Shown here one piece after another: positions 50,498 through 60,697 of a stretch of DNA of 64,000 bases (the first letter of the stretch is position 1; every line of letters begins with the position of its first letter). Origin of the DNA: Cellvibrio sp. KY-YJ-3 (lineage in GTDB: Bacteria; Pseudomonadota; Gammaproteobacteria; Pseudomonadales; Cellvibrionaceae); the NCBI RefSeq assembly GCF_008806955.1, contig NZ_CP031727.1, positions 3,176,001-3,240,000 on the forward strand, written 5' to 3'. Below the pieces are notes generated by a model, which searched no databases, had not been told where the DNA came from, and saw nothing but the letters and a program-made list of their open reading frames with translations. The position numbers were made by a program, and so were the translations under genes.

Positions 50498-51265
50498 TCA
50501 GCCCGAGTTTCGGGAAATTTTTTTCAATAACGCTGTTTGTAATTTCAGTGGTAGATACGCGATAAAGTTCATGATCCACACCAACTGCCACGGGAATGAA
50601 ATAATCCACTTACGTTTAGCGATACCCTGTACTATTTTTTTCACAGCGAAATCGCTCTCCACCGCAAATGGCATAGGAAAATCGTTGCGTGCTGTCAGCG
50701 GCGTTTTTACAAAACCGGGTCGCACAATGGAAATATCAATCGCTTCTTTAACCAGGTCCACGCGCAGTGAATTAAATAAATATTCAAGCGCCGCCTTGGA
50801 AGCGCCATAAGCTTGTGAGCGCGGCATTGGTAAAATACTGGCCATGCTGGAAACGCCCACTAATTGCGACCCTTGGCGTTTGCGTAACAAGGGCAAACAA
50901 AACTGCAAACTGTTCAATGTGCCGCGCCAATTAATAGCCATTACTTTGTCGAACGGCTCCATGGATAAGTTATAGACATCCACATATTCACAGGTGCCCG
51001 CATTTAGAATCGCGATATCCAAGTAATCAGTTTGCGAGTGAATGGTCTCTGCGGCGCGCAGGCAATCAGTGTCGCTGGTCAAATCCACCGGTACCGCAAT
51101 ACAGCTGGCAGGATAAGCCGCAACCAGCTCCGCCAAACTTTCGGCCGAACGCGCCAACGCAAATACCCTCTCCCCTGCAGCTAGATAACTGCGCGCCAAT
51201 TCACGCCCAATTCCGCTGGAGGCACCAGTAATTAAAATCGTGCGTTGCGCGGCAGCAGGTGTCAT
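50498..51265 (-). CDS. SDR family NAD(P)-dependent oxidoreductase
   Basis: Short-chain dehydrogenase of 255 residues: cofactor motif TGASSGIGREL, NAG motif AILNAG, catalytic Ser in VGVSSM and Y-x3-K in AYGASKAALEYL. The ATG at 51265 is preferred over the much longer in-frame start at 51349, because the extra 28 residues are encoded inside the photolyase gene. Only 10 bp follow the photolyase stop. Substrate unknown; SDRs of this branch accompany phr in singlet-oxygen or light regulons. Confidence 0.92.
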   Translation of the reverse strand: MTPAAAQRTILITGASSGIGRELARSYLAAGERVFALARSAESLAELVAAYPASCIAVPVDLTSDTDCLRAAETIHSQTDYLDIAILNAGTCEYVDVYNLSMEPFDKVMAINWRGTLNSLQFCLPLLRKRQGSQLVGVSSMASILPMPRSQAYGASKAALEYLFNSLRVDLVKEAIDISIVRPGFVKTPLTARNDFPMPFAVESDFAVKKIVQGIAKRKWIISFPWQLVWIMNFIAYLPLKLQTALLKKISRNSG

Positions 51266-51275
51266 GGCAATAACT

Positions 51276-52697
51276 CTAGGTAGTGGCAACAGGCGGTAAA
51301 TTTTTGAATAGCGCAATCGTGGCTTTGCGGCTCTCTGACAAATCAACAATGGGTCGCGGGTACTTAATCAAGGGCGGCGGATTGTGGATTTCCTTGGCAG
51401 ATAAATGCGCTACTTCTGGTACCCACTTACGAATGAAATCGCCTTTTGGATCAAAGCGTTCCGATTGACTGCAGGGATTAAAAATACGGAAATAAGGGGC
51501 GGCATCGGTACCGGTAGATGCGCTCCACTGCCAGCCACCGTTATTGGCTGCAAAATCGCCATCAATCAGCTGCGACATAAAATATTGCTCGCCCCAGCGC
51601 CAATCAATTTGGCAATTTTTAGTGAGAAACATCGCCACCACCATGCGTAAGCGATTGTGCATCCACCCAGTGGCGTTTAACTGGCGCATGGCTGCATCGA
51701 CAATGGGAATGCCGGTCATGCCTTTGCACCAAGCTTCAAATAAAGCAGTATCTTTTTGCCAGGGAAACGCTTCGGTGTGCGCCTGCATCGCTTTGCGTTT
51801 GCACACTTGCGGGTAGTCCACCACCACATGTTGGTAGAACTCACGCCAGATTAATTCACTGATCCAACAAGCGGCGCCGGCATTACCACTCCAATCGCCA
51901 TAGGTGTAGGCAAGCACTGCAGATAAAGCCTGCCGTGGCGAAAGAGAACCCACGGCAAAATAGGGAGAGAGTGTGGATGTACCTGCAATAGCGGGATAGT
52001 CGCGCTGATCCAGATATTGGGTGAGACCATTGGCGATAAAGTCATCCAGCCGGCGATATGCCTCCTGTTCACCAGCAGGCCAAAGCGCCGAAAGGTCGCG
52101 TAAATCATGGCCTGAAAATAGTTGATCTATCGCATCTGGCGAACAAGCTTTGATAACGGAGTCCAATGTTTGCGATTGTGGCAACGCCAATGGTGTTAGC
52201 GACAGGGGCATAACTGTTTGCAGCCACTTCTTTTTAAACGCGGTAAATACTTTGTAAGGCTCGCCTTGACCATTGCGCACCATGCCGGGTGGCACAATGC
52301 AGCGATCATGGCAGCGTTTTACAGCGATGCCCTGCTCGCGCAGCAATTGATTGGCAGCCATATCGCGATTTAATTCATTAACCGGATATTCCGCATTAAA
52401 AAAACAATGGCTCGCATTCACACTTTGTGCGAGACGCAATAATTCCGGTGCGATCTGCGCGGGTTTTTCCACCCGGCTCACCAACAGCGTAATATTCAGC
52501 CTTGCCAACTCGTTGCGCAAAATATGCAAGTGACGACGAATAAAGTCGCGCTGGGCGGCAGACTGATCATGCAACCGCACATAGGCATCGCAATGAATAT
52601 AAACAGCGACCACACCGGCACCCAACTCTGCCGCTTTAAACAACGCCGGGTTATCGCGCAAACGCAAATCGTGACGCAACCACACTAAAGCCGTCAT
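51276..52697 (-). CDS. phrB: deoxyribodipyrimidine photolyase
   Basis: Repairs cyclobutane pyrimidine dimers using blue light. The 473 residues contain the N-terminal antenna domain (TALVWLRHDLRLRDNPALFK) and the FAD domain with WISELIWREFYQHVV, GIPIVDAAMRQLNATGWMHN and FRIFNPCSQSERFDP. The start overlaps the NTF2-like gene by 4 bp (ATGA). Confidence 0.97.
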   Translation of the reverse strand: MTALVWLRHDLRLRDNPALFKAAELGAGVVAVYIHCDAYVRLHDQSAAQRDFIRRHLHILRNELARLNITLLVSRVEKPAQIAPELLRLAQSVNASHCFFNAEYPVNELNRDMAANQLLREQGIAVKRCHDRCIVPPGMVRNGQGEPYKVFTAFKKKWLQTVMPLSLTPLALPQSQTLDSVIKACSPDAIDQLFSGHDLRDLSALWPAGEQEAYRRLDDFIANGLTQYLDQRDYPAIAGTSTLSPYFAVGSLSPRQALSAVLAYTYGDWSGNAGAACWISELIWREFYQHVVVDYPQVCKRKAMQAHTEAFPWQKDTALFEAWCKGMTGIPIVDAAMRQLNATGWMHNRLRMVVAMFLTKNCQIDWRWGEQYFMSQLIDGDFAANNGGWQWSASTGTDAAPYFRIFNPCSQSERFDPKGDFIRKWVPEVAHLSAKEIHNPPPLIKYPRPIVDLSESRKATIALFKNLPPVATT

Positions 52698-53128
52698 TTG
52701 GCACCTATGCGTTTTTTAACGTAGCGAATCGCGGCACCCAATAAGGGTAAATGCTCATACAGCATAGAGCCGGCATCAAAATAATCGCGGTGGTAATAAA
52801 CTTTTTCGTTGAACAGCAGGTGACTATTACCCGTGAGTTCAAGTGGTTTTCCTCCGGCAATTTTTTTGTGCCGGTAGTGCATGGTCCAAAACAGAATGGC
52901 TTCACCGCGCTCTATCATTTCCAATGAATGATGGAATTCAAAGCGACACTCAAGCAAGTCATCCATCATCCCACCAAAATATTGCGCAAGATTATTAATA
53001 CCATTTACGGCGTGTAATGGATCGCGAAACTGTATGTCCTCGCTATAAATTTCCGGCAGAGTTTTGAGAATTTTTTTATCAAAGCGCATATACATGGCAC
53101 GCACTTTTTGTGGAACTGTTGGCGTCAT
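52694..53128 (-). CDS. NTF2/SnoaL-like protein
   Basis: A 144-residue cone-shaped fold protein (YMRFDKKILKTLPEIYSEDI and GEAILFWTMHYRHKK are typical NTF2-like elements). Such proteins are common between MerR/LitR regulators and photolyase genes; activity unknown. Overlaps phrB by 4 bp and follows the MerR gene by 9 bp. Confidence 0.85.
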   Translation of the reverse strand: MTPTVPQKVRAMYMRFDKKILKTLPEIYSEDIQFRDPLHAVNGINNLAQYFGGMMDDLLECRFEFHHSLEMIERGEAILFWTMHYRHKKIAGGKPLELTGNSHLLFNEKVYYHRDYFDAGSMLYEHLPLLGAAIRYVKKRIGAK

Positions 53129-53137
53129 AGAGACGAA

Positions 53138-54055
53138 TCATCCCTTCAAAAATTGATTAATAAATAAAACGGCCTCTTGCTGGTTAGTGCAAGGCTTCAC
53201 CGCAGGTTGCCCGGCCAAATCAAGTGCGGGGATTGGTGCAATCAACTCTCCCACCACCACAATTTGTACCGCGGACTTTTCCAGTAAGCTTGTTAAGTGT
53301 AGTTGTAAGCCTGCAGCATTCACGGTGTCGTAACCTATAAGCACAACTATTTTTGCATTAAGCGCCTGACATGCCAGCAGCGCTTCCTGTGGATTCAAGT
53401 ACCCCAGGTATTCAATCGGATGCTGGTTAATTAACAGGCTATAACCGAATAACTGTGCCAGTAGCGGATTCTCTTGTTCTGTAGGAGACAACAACAAAAT
53501 TCGCTCGCCCGCTGCTGATTGGCGCTGCCGCGCTTGCGCCTCTAAAATCATCTCCAGCGCCAGATTTGAAAAAAAAGCACGCCGTGCACTCATACCTGGT
53601 TCGTTTCCTGCCAAGTCATCCATCAGTGGTACAAATAAATAATCGGCAACCATCTCCGCCGGATAAAGCGCGAGCGTATCGGCGATTAATCGCTCGAGTG
53701 GCTTGCGCTGAAAATTATTAATGGCAGTATAAATTTGCTGCGCGAGTTGAATCCAATTTGAATCAATAACTTGCTCATTTTGCGCCAGGGTTTGATTGGC
53801 CAGCAGCGCTTTTACTTTGCTAATAGCCAAGCCGCGCCCGAGCCACAACTGCACCTCTTTAACACGCTGGATATCGCTACGACTGTAGAGCCGGTGGCCT
53901 TTGCTGGTTCGCTGGGGAACTAATAAACCATAACGGCGCTCCCACGCCCGCAGTGTTACGGTATTGACGCCCGTCACACGCGATATCTCGCGAATTGGAA
54001 CCAGCGCTGCATCAACTGATTCGCCCTCGAGTGGCAATGATTGAGTGCTACTCAT
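53138..54055 (-). CDS. MerR-family regulator, CarH/LitR-like but lacking the cobalamin histidine
   Basis: Residues 20-95 are a MerR winged helix (REISRVTGVNTVTLRAWERR then YGLLVPQRTSKGHRLYSRSD). The 190-residue C-terminal part has the fold of the cobalamin-binding photoreceptor CarH/LitR. Where CarH has E-x-H-xx-G, this protein reads EQENPLLAQLFGYSL, so the lower-ligand histidine is missing; the four-helix bundle (FFSNLALEMILEAQARQ) is kept. It resembles the B12-independent (class II) LitR proteins of pseudomonads. It is the likely repressor or activator of its own operon, at the paired dyads upstream of 55032. Confidence 0.88.
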   Translation of the reverse strand: MSSTQSLPLEGESVDAALVPIREISRVTGVNTVTLRAWERRYGLLVPQRTSKGHRLYSRSDIQRVKEVQLWLGRGLAISKVKALLANQTLAQNEQVIDSNWIQLAQQIYTAINNFQRKPLERLIADTLALYPAEMVADYLFVPLMDDLAGNEPGMSARRAFFSNLALEMILEAQARQRQSAAGERILLLSPTEQENPLLAQLFGYSLLINQHPIEYLGYLNPQEALLACQALNAKIVVLIGYDTVNAAGLQLHLTSLLEKSAVQIVVVGELIAPIPALDLAGQPAVKPCTNQQEAVLFINQFLKG

Positions 54056-54057
54056 TG

Positions 54058-55017
54058 TCAGCTGTTCTCAATGATGTGGTTACGTAAACCCAGCTGTTCT
54101 GGATGCGGTGACCAAAAGGTTTGTGATTTAAGGTAAGGGTTTTCCAACTTGAGCAGATGGTGTTTTAACAGGGTCAAGGGCACCACCAAAGGCACCATGC
54201 CAGCTTTGTAGGAATCAATGAGCTGTGACAACTCTTGCTTGTCCTGAGTGCTCAGAATTTCTTTGAGGTAGCCACGCAAGTGCATCATGGCGTTGGTATT
54301 GCCTTTGCGCGTGGCGTGGTGTGAAAGTGCAGCCATGAATAATTGAAAAAAATGATCGCAGCTGGCTTGAATATCACGCCCGCCAAGGTTGGATAAAAAA
54401 CGCCCTATCTCAAAATAACTGGGCACATGGTGGGCCATCACCTGATATTTATAGCGAGAGTAAAAGTTAATCAGCTTTTTGGCAGTGGGTTCATGGGCAA
54501 GGTGCTTTTTAAAATCGTGAAATGCAAATACACGGGTGAGAAAGTTATCGCGCAGCCCCGCATCATTCAGGCGCCCTGCTTCTTCCACCGGTAAATGAGG
54601 CATCAGCTCCATAAAACGTTTGGCATAAGCACCGCGCCCTTTGGCATCCATGGTGTAACCATTAGTGCGATAGCGTTTCATGCCATAAACCCCACAGCTG
54701 GGGGAGTTTTGCATGAATACATAGCCGCAGATGTCCGGCATTTGTGCAACGGCCAACTCAGCTTGAGCCACCAAAGCATCAGTGACATCCAGCTCGGGAT
54801 TGGTGACACCAACAACCCGGGTCTCGTCACCAATTACCATCAAGCGGATTGGTTTACGCGGAATTCCCAGACCGATAGCCACTTCCGGGCATACAGGGCG
54901 GAACTCGATGAAGTTGGAGAGTACGTCTGTTAAATAGCGGCTACGTTTGTGGCCACCATCAAAACGCACTTGCTCGCCCAAGAGACACTGGCTAACACCT
55001 ACAGGAATCTTGATCAT
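54058..55017 (-). CDS. DUF523 and DUF1722 domain protein
   Basis: N-terminal DUF523 with cysteines (GVSQCLLGEQVRFDG, QNSPSCGVYGMKRY) and C-terminal DUF1722/YbgA (FHDFKKHLAHEPTAKKLINF). 319 residues from the ATG at 55017, preferred over an in-frame TTG at 55032. First gene of the photolyase operon. The two-domain fusion is common next to phr genes; activity unproven. Confidence 0.9.
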   Translation of the reverse strand: MIKIPVGVSQCLLGEQVRFDGGHKRSRYLTDVLSNFIEFRPVCPEVAIGLGIPRKPIRLMVIGDETRVVGVTNPELDVTDALVAQAELAVAQMPDICGYVFMQNSPSCGVYGMKRYRTNGYTMDAKGRGAYAKRFMELMPHLPVEEAGRLNDAGLRDNFLTRVFAFHDFKKHLAHEPTAKKLINFYSRYKYQVMAHHVPSYFEIGRFLSNLGGRDIQASCDHFFQLFMAALSHHATRKGNTNAMMHLRGYLKEILSTQDKQELSQLIDSYKAGMVPLVVPLTLLKHHLLKLENPYLKSQTFWSPHPEQLGLRNHIIENS

Positions 55018-55023
55018 GGAAAA

Positions 55024-55093
55024 CCTATACAAATAATTGGTGATGTATAAGTTTTAATACACAAGCCTATACAAAGCAAATTATTTGTATAAC
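55024..55093 (-). promoter_or_regulatory. paired operator dyads TATACA-N12-TGTATA, 42 bp apart
   Basis: Two perfectly matching dyads: TATACA at 55026-55031 with TGTATA at 55044-55049, and TATACA at 55068-55073 with TGTATA at 55086-55091. Both have exactly 12 bp between arms, both start CCTATACAAA, and they are 42 bp apart, i.e. on the same helical face. In addition TATACAAATAATT (55026-55038) pairs with AATTATTTGTATA (55079-55091). The size and symmetry fit a MerR-type site for the regulator encoded downstream. Confidence 0.75.
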
Positions 55094-55202
55094 TTATTCA
55101 AAAATAATCGAAAAACCGACAGTTAAATACACTAGTGTGGGGCATCAAGAAATTAAAATTATTTTTAAGATTGATCAGCAACTGCTTGATAAACAAGAAT
55201 AA

Positions 55203-55229
55203 AAAAACCGGGCATTTAGCCCGGTTTTT
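55203..55229 (-). terminator. rho-independent terminator of cysB
   Basis: Stem ACCGGGC / GCCCGGT extended by an A/T run, loop ATTTA, with a T-run on the minus strand just after the cysB stop at 55239. Confidence 0.92.
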
Positions 55230-55238
55230 ATTTTTCGT

Positions 55239-56300
<1,062 letters not shown>

Positions 56301-56507
56301 TTAAAGGTATTTATTTACAAAAAGAATAGTTGATGCAGGATAGCTCGCTTGGAATTATTAATTTCACGCCAAACAGCTCTGTTTACAACTTTAGACTATA
56401 TCTACCAAATGCAAAGCGACTAAACCTCTAATATTACAAAAATGATAAAAATTAGGGGCAAAACAGTCATTATTGGCTATATGGGATAACAAATTTACGT
56501 GCCAGCC

Positions 56508-57407
56508 CTAGGGGCGATTCGCAATTCCATGAGGTACATGCCCAGTCGCTACATGTTCTCGGGCCGACTCGCAGTGCATTTTTTGATCATCAAAAAAAAC
56601 ATCTGCCCCATAAGCCTTTAAAAAAGTCCCTTTTGCCAAGCCACCCAAAAAGAGGGATTCATCGATACGAATATTCCAGGCACGCAAGGTGCGAATAACC
56701 CGTTCATGAGCAGGAGCTGAGCGTGCTGTTACTAATGCGGTGCGAATGGGGCAATTTTCACCAAACTCCGCTTGCAACCCATGTAGTGCGGAAAGGAACT
56801 GTTTGAATGGGCCGCCACTGAGAGGCTCTTTGGCAGACGCTTTTTCGCTTTCGGTAAAGGCTGACAAGCCTTGCAACTTATAAACCTGCTCCGCCTCATC
56901 GGAAAAAATAACTGCGTCGCCATCAAATGCAAAACGGAGTTCGTCTTCATTCTCAACTTGCGGTTTGGAAGCGATTAAGGTTGCTGCAGCCATGCCGTGA
57001 TCCAATGCTTGACGCACATCATCCGGCTCAGTTGAAAGGAATAAATGACAGCCAAATGCCGATGCGTAGCGGTAAGGAGAAGTACCGCCACAAAATGCAG
57101 CGCGACTAATCTTGAGGCCGTAATGCTCAATGGAGTTAAAGACACGCAAGCCGGTATCTGCACTGTTGCGAGACAACAGAATAACCTCTACACGCGGCTC
57201 CCCCCCCAGACGTTCATTCAAACGCAACAATTTTTTGACCATTGGGAATGCGTCACCCGGCGGTAGTATTTCGTCTTCATGATCAATTTGGTATTGCGCG
57301 TAAGCAGCCAGACCATCCTTCATATACACCTGATGGCTATCGTCAAGATTGAATAAGGCACGCGATGAAATCGCTATCACTAACTTGTCACCAAAACCCT
57401 TAGCCAT
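56508..57407 (-). CDS. 5'-nucleotidase (NT5C1-like family)
   Basis: The 299-residue protein matches the cytosolic 5'-nucleotidase family PF06189 (VIAISSRALFNLDDSHQVY, RVEVILLSRNSADTGLRVFN and AAFCGGTSPYRYASAF). It should hydrolyse nucleoside monophosphates. GGAG precedes the ATG. The upstream gap 56214-56507 (294 bp) before cysB holds the cysB promoter region but no gene that I can see. Confidence 0.9.
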   Translation of the reverse strand: MAKGFGDKLVIAISSRALFNLDDSHQVYMKDGLAAYAQYQIDHEDEILPPGDAFPMVKKLLRLNERLGGEPRVEVILLSRNSADTGLRVFNSIEHYGLKISRAAFCGGTSPYRYASAFGCHLFLSTEPDDVRQALDHGMAAATLIASKPQVENEDELRFAFDGDAVIFSDEAEQVYKLQGLSAFTESEKASAKEPLSGGPFKQFLSALHGLQAEFGENCPIRTALVTARSAPAHERVIRTLRAWNIRIDESLFLGGLAKGTFLKAYGADVFFDDQKMHCESAREHVATGHVPHGIANRP

Positions 57408-57427
57408 ACCGCACTCTCCAAATAAAA

Positions 57428-58207
57428 TTAGCCGCGCAATTCAAAGTTGTCTGCATCCAAATGCGCAGGAAAACGCGCGCGATACTCTTGCAATTGTTCG
57501 GCAAATAACTCAACGACTAACACCTCAGCTTCCTGGCTGGTAGCAATCAGTTCACCGGTAGCACTGTAAACACTGGAGTCGCCTGCATAATGCTGCGACG
57601 CTTCATCCATACCAACACGATTTACACCAATGACATAGCTCAGATTCTCAATAGCCCGCGCTTGCAAGAGACGATTCCAATGCAAGGCGCGGGCACTTGG
57701 CCAATTTGCCACATAGAGTGCGAGATCGTAATCGTTTCTGTTGCGACTCCACACAGGGAAGCGCAGGTCGTAACAAATTAACGGTAATATACGCCAGCCG
57801 TTAAGCTCCACCAAAACACGCTCACTTCCCATCGCATAGCGGGTATGTTCACCTGCCATGCGAAATAAATGGCGTTTATCGTAATGCACATGAGTGCCAT
57901 CAGGGCGCATCCACACCAGGCGATTAAAATACTCATCACCTCTTTTTACCACCAGGCTACCTGTCACAACGGCGTTGTACTGATGTGCTTGTTGGTGCAT
58001 CCATTGATAAGCGCGCCCGCCAACAACTTCAGCGTACTGGCGAGCACTCGAACAAAAACCTGTAGTGAAAACTTCGGGCAAAACGATTAAATCCACTTTT
58101 TTATTCATCGATGCCAGCGCGGCAGCGTAGCGCACCAAATTTTCTTCGGGCGCATTCGGGGTAATCATATGTTGAACTAAAGCAACTACCAGATTCTTCA
58201 AGGTCAA
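57428..58207 (-). CDS. nitrilase-superfamily omega-amidase-like hydrolase
   Basis: Carbon-nitrogen hydrolase of 259 residues with the Glu-Lys-Cys triad: PEVF near residue 44, KRHLF near 111 and CYDLRFPVW near 146. Similar to E. coli YafV/omega-amidase, which clears alpha-ketoglutaramate. The first codon is TTG, overlapping the MFS gene stop by 4 bp; a TTG two codons later is an alternative start. Just downstream of the MFS gene. Confidence 0.9.
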   Translation of the reverse strand: MTLKNLVVALVQHMITPNAPEENLVRYAAALASMNKKVDLIVLPEVFTTGFCSSARQYAEVVGGRAYQWMHQQAHQYNAVVTGSLVVKRGDEYFNRLVWMRPDGTHVHYDKRHLFRMAGEHTRYAMGSERVLVELNGWRILPLICYDLRFPVWSRNRNDYDLALYVANWPSARALHWNRLLQARAIENLSYVIGVNRVGMDEASQHYAGDSSVYSATGELIATSQEAEVLVVELFAEQLQEYRARFPAHLDADNFELRG

Positions 58208-59388
58208 TCACCTCGTAAGGCTTGATGTGCAGGATGCAACCAGAAATAACACAATAAAAATGCGATGCCCACTGAAATCGCCGCCAATAAAAAAGTTAAG
58301 GGGGCGCTGTAATCCCAGAGTAACCCACCTACTAACGCACCCGCTGCACCGCCCGCACCAAAACTGAATGAACTATAGAGAGCTTGCCCTTGCCCTTGAT
58401 GTCCACCGGTAAAATAATTGCGCACTAACTCGATGGAAACAGAATGGGCAATACCGAAACTGCAAGCGTGCATAAGCTGGGCAAACAAGAGTACCCACAA
58501 TGAATCTGCCAGGTAACCAATTAACAACCAACGCACCATGCTGACCAGCAAACTAAACAGCAATAAAGTGCGCAATGTGAAGCGCTGCAGGAGCTTAAAC
58601 ATCACTATGAATATGGCTACTTCCGCCAGTACCCCCAGTGCCCACAACAGCCCTGTGGCAGAGCGTGAGTAGTTATAATTCTCGACCAGATACAGAGTAT
58701 AAAAAGTATAGTAAGGGCCATGGCTAAATTGCAGCAAAAAACTGGCGATTAAAAAACACAATACCGTTGGCTGCATTATCACCCCCCAAAAACCACCGCT
58801 GATTGCGGCTGTTTTTTTCCGGGTCATGTCTTTCAGGCTTAAACTTGAAAGCCAAATCAGAATTAGAAAACTGAGAATAAAGAGCGGTAAATAGCGAACG
58901 GGCAGCACATCAAATACCCAGCCCAATCCCACCACCGCGGCCATAAACCCCATGGAACCCCAGAGGCGAATTTGCCCATAGCGCGAGTAGTTATCACCTA
59001 AATAACCGAGGGTGATAACTTCAAATTGCGGCAACACGGCATGCCAAAAAAAAGTGTAGCAACTGACTACCAACACCAGCCACCAATAGCGTGAATCCAA
59101 CATCACGCCGGCAAAAATAATGCTCGCCAGCAAACTGCCAACACGAATAATGCGCAGCCGCTGCTGGGTGCGGTCAGCCAACCAGCCCCAAAAATTGGGA
59201 GCGATAATACGCGTGGCCAAAATAATCGCACTGATCACACCCACGTCTTGCGAGGAATACCCCAGTGACTTCAGGTAAATTCCCCAATAAGGAATTAACG
59301 CGCCGACCACTGCAAAATAAAAAAAATAAAAGCCGGATAAACGCCAATAGGGAATTGCTTGTTGTGCAAACGAAAGAGACATAGGCAT
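58204..59388 (-). CDS. MFS transporter (HcaT/3-phenylpropionate-like)
   Basis: Twelve hydrophobic segments in 394 residues; PYWRLSGFYFFYFAVVGALI at the N-terminus and GYSSQDVGVISAIILATRII match the HcaT family of the nucleoside:proton symporter-like MFS. Substrate unknown. In operon with the omega-amidase gene. Confidence 0.88.
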   Translation of the reverse strand: MPMSLSFAQQAIPYWRLSGFYFFYFAVVGALIPYWGIYLKSLGYSSQDVGVISAIILATRIIAPNFWGWLADRTQQRLRIIRVGSLLASIIFAGVMLDSRYWWLVLVVSCYTFFWHAVLPQFEVITLGYLGDNYSRYGQIRLWGSMGFMAAVVGLGWVFDVLPVRYLPLFILSFLILIWLSSLSLKDMTRKKTAAISGGFWGVIMQPTVLCFLIASFLLQFSHGPYYTFYTLYLVENYNYSRSATGLLWALGVLAEVAIFIVMFKLLQRFTLRTLLLFSLLVSMVRWLLIGYLADSLWVLLFAQLMHACSFGIAHSVSIELVRNYFTGGHQGQGQALYSSFSFGAGGAAGALVGGLLWDYSAPLTFLLAAISVGIAFLLCYFWLHPAHQALRGD

Positions 59389-59455
59389 GCTGCGGAGGGA
59401 GTAGATTGTTTATTAAGCCGGATTTTGAAAGCCAGCAATAAACCCTGGGATAAAA

Positions 59456-59479
59456 ATAGCCGCTCAATGGAGCGGCTAT
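59456..59479 (-). terminator. rho-independent terminator of aroC
   Basis: Perfect 10-bp stem ATAGCCGCTC / GAGCGGCTAT with tetraloop AATG; on the minus strand it is followed by TTTTTA, 37 bp after the aroC stop. Confidence 0.93.
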
Positions 59480-59515
59480 GTGTGAAGCAAATTCGTTACA
59501 AAAACAGCGGCGTAC

Positions 59516-60616
59516 TTATTTAACACTTCCGGGAATGACAGGAACCGAATGCTGCACCGCACCATTCTGCCCACGGTTTCGCAGTAAGTGATCCATCAGC
59601 ACCAGGGCCAACATTGCTTCGGCAATTGGTGTTGCACGAATACCCACGCAGGGGTCGTGACGCCCTTTGGTAATTACTTCAACTGGATTGCCGTGCACAT
59701 CTACACTGCGACCGGGAATGTGCAAGCTGGAGGTAGGTTTAAGGGCGATGTTGGCAATAATATCCTGACCGGATGAAATACCGCCCAAAATACCACCCGC
59801 GTTATTCGACAAGAAACCTTCGGGCGTCATCTCGTCGCGATGTTGGCTACCACGCTGTTCAACCGAGCCAAAACCTTCACCAATTTCAACACCTTTTACC
59901 GCGTTAATACTCATCAATGCGTGGGCGATTTCGGCATCGAGGCGATCAAAAATAGGTTCGCCTAAACCCGGCGGCACATTGGTGGCGACCACGGTGATTT
60001 TTGCACCGATGGAATCACCCTCTTTATTGAGCGCCTGCATAAAGGTCTCCATCTCTGGCACCTTACTGGCGTCCGGGCAGAAAAACGGGTTTTGGTCGAT
60101 TTGATCCCAATCAACCGATTCAATTTTTATCGGACCAAGCTGCGACAGATAACCGCGCACTTCAATGCCGTGAAAATCTTTCAAATATTTTTTGGCGATA
60201 GAGCCAGCTGCAACACGCATGGCCGTCTCACGCGCGGAGGAACGACCGCCACCGCGATAGTCGCGCACACCATATTTTTGCATGTAGGTGTAATCAGCGT
60301 GGGCCGGGCGAAATTGGTCTTTGATATTGGAGTAATCTTTGGAGCGTTGATCAGTGTTCTCGATCAGCATGCCAATCGGTGTACCGGTAGTTTTACCCTC
60401 AAACACTCCCGACAAAATCTTGACTGCATCCTCTTCGCGACGCTGGGTGGTGTAACGCGACTGCCCGGGCTTGCGGCGATCCAGATCAATTTGAATATCC
60501 GCCTCAGTCAACTCAAGGCCGGGTGGGCAACCATCCACAATCGCGCCCAGCGCTACGCCGTGACTCTCGCCAAAGGTGGTAACCGTAAATAATTTGCCGT
60601 AGGTATTTCCAGACAT
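59516..60616 (-). CDS. aroC: chorismate synthase
   Basis: Last common step of the shikimate pathway; FMN-dependent. 366 residues from the ATG at 60616 ([18 protein letters not shown]). Signatures [34 protein letters not shown] and [17 protein letters not shown] are intact. The longer in-frame start at 60637 adds seven residues without support. Confidence 0.98.
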   Translation of the reverse strand: MSGNTYGKLFTVTTFGESHGVALGAIVDGCPPGLELTEADIQIDLDRRKPGQSRYTTQRREEDAVKILSGVFEGKTTGTPIGMLIENTDQRSKDYSNIKDQFRPAHADYTYMQKYGVRDYRGGGRSSARETAMRVAAGSIAKKYLKDFHGIEVRGYLSQLGPIKIESVDWDQIDQNPFFCPDASKVPEMETFMQALNKEGDSIGAKITVVATNVPPGLGEPIFDRLDAEIAHALMSINAVKGVEIGEGFGSVEQRGSQHRDEMTPEGFLSNNAGGILGGISSGQDIIANIALKPTSSLHIPGRSVDVHGNPVEVITKGRHDPCVGIRATPIAEAMLALVLMDHLLRNRGQNGAVQHSVPVIPGSVK

Positions 60617-60697
60617 AGAAATCAAACACCTGATCAATAAAAAAGTGGGCGGATTATACGTGAGTTAAGGCCATGACGCATCGCCAGCAGCACTGCG

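Noticed and set aside
51265-51349. Longer SDR start inside phrB
   Set aside because: Extra residues are not SDR-like and the ATG at 51265 begins right before the Rossmann strand.
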